Shown: positions 62,740-64,000 of the stretch, piece by piece
Numbering within the stretch: position 1 is the stretch's first letter
Layout: every line of letters begins with the position of its first letter
Assembly (NCBI GenBank): GCA_903859815.1
Contig: CAIOOA010000136.1
Location: 1 to 64,000 of the forward strand
From: an uncultured Methylococcaceae bacterium
GTDB lineage: Bacteria > Pseudomonadota > Gammaproteobacteria > Methylococcales > Methylococcaceae
Length of the DNA stretch: 64,000 bases
Direction: 5' to 3'
Notes under the pieces: generated by a model
Database searches by the model: none
What the model was told of the DNA's origin: nothing
The model's input: only the letters and a program-made list of their open reading frames with translations
Made by a program: the position numbers and the translations under genes

Positions 62740-63198
62740 TTATTTACCTGTCCAACAATTCTTGACTGTGGCTGTACCAGTTGTGTAGCTCGTGCCATTG
62801 GTACTAATGTAGGTGTTACCCGTTTCATCTATCCTAAGATAGCCACATGAGCTGTCACGTGCGAGTTGTGCGCTGACAGGGGTTGCGGTAATGGTAAAAG
62901 TCGGCGGGGTAGTCGAAGGCGCGGTGACTGCTATGGTATAATTACTTGAAACTTGACTAGGAACAGGATATGTTGTCGTGATAGTGCTTGAGTATAGATG
63001 AGTGTCAAGCATCATTTGAGTTTGTTTATTAGAAAGATTAAGTAAATAGGAGATGGCAGCGACTCGGTTTGAGCGACCTATATATTTGACATAGACAGGT
63101 ACTGCAATTCTTGCCAGAATAGCAATAATCGAGACAACAATCATCAACTCAACCAGATTGAATCCATTCTGTGTAAAAGACATATTTAGTTTTTTCAT
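62740..63198 (-). CDS. pilE: Type IV pilin-like protein PilE
   Basis: A protein of 152 residues. Prepilin site Q-N-G then F-N-L-V-E-L-M-I-V-V-S-I-I-A-I-L-A-R-I-A-V-P with Glu5. S-Y-L-L-N-L-S-N-K-Q-T-Q-M-M-L-D and a C-terminal Cys pair (S-S-C-G-Y, V-K-N-C-W-T) are typical of PilE minor or major pilins. It is the first gene of the operon pilE-fimT-pilV-pilW-pilX-pilY1. A perfect 8-bp inverted repeat lies in its leader. Confidence 0.9.
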   Translation of the reverse strand: MKKLNMSFTQNGFNLVELMIVVSIIAILARIAVPVYVKYIGRSNRVAAISYLLNLSNKQTQMMLDTHLYSSTITTTYPVPSQVSSNYTIAVTAPSTTPPTFTITATPVSAQLARDSSCGYLRIDETGNTYISTNGTSYTTGTATVKNCWTGK

Positions 63199-63602
63199 AA
63201 TCTTATTCTCTATCTTATATTAGAATTAATGAATTCTAACTGCGGGTTATACGTCCTATAAACACCCTAACTTATACTTGTGAAAGAAATTGTCTTGCGA
63301 TAGGCATCTGACTGTAAAAGGTGGATAAAAACCCCCAATATTTGAGGATCACTAGCCAATGCATAAAAATGACGAGTCACAAAGCCGACTGCAAATGATC
63401 GCAAGCTTATAACAACTACGATTTTACGCTTCATTGGCGCACTTAGCTGAATCTATCAAAATATACTATAAAATCAAGTGGATAAGACTGTGAAATGCCT
63501 TAGCCACTAGTTGTGGTTCCAAACATCAAACCGAGCATCAATAACCGAATCGAATAAATGTTAACATGTCAGTACAAAGTTAGTGTAAAATGTTTATATT
63601 GC
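63199..63602. other. Intergenic region upstream of pilE and tRNA-Glu
   Basis: About 400 bases with no gene seen. It should hold the promoter of the pilus operon (leftward) and that of tRNA-Glu (rightward). TTAACA at 63561 and TAAAAT at 63586 are possible tRNA promoter elements, but the 19-bp spacer is weak. Confidence 0.4.
63220..63239. promoter_or_regulatory. Inverted repeat in the pilE leader
   Basis: TTAGAATT, four bases, AATTCTAA: a perfect 8-bp inverted repeat 22-41 bp upstream of the pilE start codon. It could be an operator or a small RNA hairpin in the leader of the pilus operon. Confidence 0.4.
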
Positions 63603-63678
63603 GTCCCCATCGTCTAGAGGCCTAGGACATCGCCCTCTCACGGCGGCGACGGGGGTTCGAATCCCCCTGGGGACGCCA
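63603..63678 (+). tRNA. tRNA-Glu (anticodon CTC)
   Basis: A 76-base cloverleaf close to the E. coli tRNA-Glu sequence. Acceptor GTCCCC pairs with GGGGAC, the T-arm has GGTTCGAATC, and CCA is encoded. The anticodon loop CTCTCAC gives anticodon CTC, which reads GAG codons. The anticodon stem has one T-G pair. Confidence 0.97.
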
Positions 63679-63832
63679 TCCTAAGCAAAGACCTAGCACC
63701 GCTACTAGGGAATCAATCACACAAATCAATATTGAGCATAAAATGCGCCAAGATTGGTTGTGCATATAAATTATTTGGATTCAAATCTACCAAAAATTAT
63801 AATCTAGTAAGTTAAGTATAGTAACTTTAACA

Positions 63833-64000
63833 ATGCTATTTAATTCCTACCCCTTTATATTCATCTTTTTACCTTTAGTAACGTTTATATTTTTTCAAAT
63901 CTCCAGATATAGCAATATCTTTGCATCAGCATGGCTTGTTTCGGCCTCACTTTTCTTTTATGGTTGGTGGAATCCAAATTATCTAATTTTATTGCTTTCA
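63833..64000 (+). CDS. MBOAT-family O-acyltransferase (AlgI-like), N-terminal part
   Basis: ATG 63833 opens a frame that runs to the window edge (56 codons): M-L-F-N-S-Y-P-F-I-F-I-F-L-P-L-V, then A-W-L-V-S-A-S-L-F-F-Y-G-W-W-N-P-N-Y-L. This is the characteristic start of AlgI-like membrane-bound O-acyltransferases, which acetylate exopolysaccharide. The catalytic His lies further downstream, outside the window. The DNA is A+T-rich. Confidence 0.85.
   Translation, partial: MLFNSYPFIFIFLPLVTFIFFQISRYSNIFASAWLVSASLFFYGWWNPNYLILLLS

Noticed and set aside
63199-63602. Sigma-54 promoter for the pilus operon
   Set aside because: No GG/GC element pair at the right spacing was seen on the minus strand.

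Overview
The window looks like chromosome of a gammaproteobacterial methanotroph or methylotroph (order Methylococcales). The strongest clue is a pair of C1 genes: mtdB (methylene-tetrahydromethanopterin dehydrogenase, 45748-46608) and fchA (methenyl-tetrahydrofolate cyclohydrolase, 46785-47408). The gene order rlmN-pilF-hisS-yfgM-bamB-der, the iscR/cysteine desulfurase/iscA genes, a type IV pilus minor-pilin operon, a PEP-CTERM protein and CheB/CheR/PAS fusions all fit. The genus cannot be read from the sequence alone.

Layout. 0-10 kb is accessory: an IS66-type fragment at the left edge, a collagen-like lipoprotein, a lipase with a duplicated module, a CheB-CheR-PAS signalling pair beside a broken Crp gene and a second CheB, a peroxiredoxin-glutaredoxin hybrid, a PEP-CTERM protein and a VapBC pair. 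10-17.7 kb is a stress block: a lone Anbu-type proteasome subunit, DUF3309, two intact CsbD proteins and one frameshifted, a lone GvpA/J-family protein, DUF2934, catalase, ChaB and a Cys-rich copper protein. It ends in an IS5-type remnant and a toxin-antitoxin pair whose toxin has an amber codon right after ATG. 17.7-27 kb holds ftsK, trxB, a GtrA-fusion membrane protein, a GH30 glycosidase, a PAAR-like DUF4280 protein and a membrane-anchored unknown.

26.7-38 kb is the core: iscR, cysteine desulfurase, iscA, ndk, rlmN, pilF, hisS, yfgM, bamB, der. A two-gene AAA ATPase plus DUF4435 (TOPRIM-like) module, matching the PARIS anti-phage architecture, sits between the desulfurase gene and iscA. 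It is A+T-rich in the middle and G+C-richer at both ends. 38-44.4 kb is an island of toxin-antitoxin and orphan genes: BrnA/CopG-like, HicAB plus an extra HicB-like protein, a RelA/SpoT-domain protein, HigBA, DUF4160 (interrupted by an amber codon)/DUF2442 and Uma2, together with a coiled-coil membrane protein carrying four 45-residue repeats. 44.5-48.4 kb returns to metabolism: rubredoxin reductase, rubredoxin, MtdB, FchA and a DUF2167 membrane protein.

48.4-64 kb: a hairpin repeat array, an FRG-domain protein, a methyltransferase, a decayed copy of the hflK 5' end, hflK-hflC, a NiCoT-type transporter, a small conserved protein, and the operon pilE-fimT-pilV-pilW-pilX-pilY1 on the minus strand. 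Between pilX and pilY1 lies a second array of the hairpin repeat, with the same core but a 33-bp period instead of 35-36. The window closes with tRNA-Glu(CTC) and the start of an MBOAT acyltransferase gene.

The best candidates for something new are the defence module inside the isc cluster, the dispersed hairpin arrays, the 45-residue-repeat membrane protein, the GtrA/GH30/PAAR-like string, and the lone gas-vesicle-family protein in the stress block.
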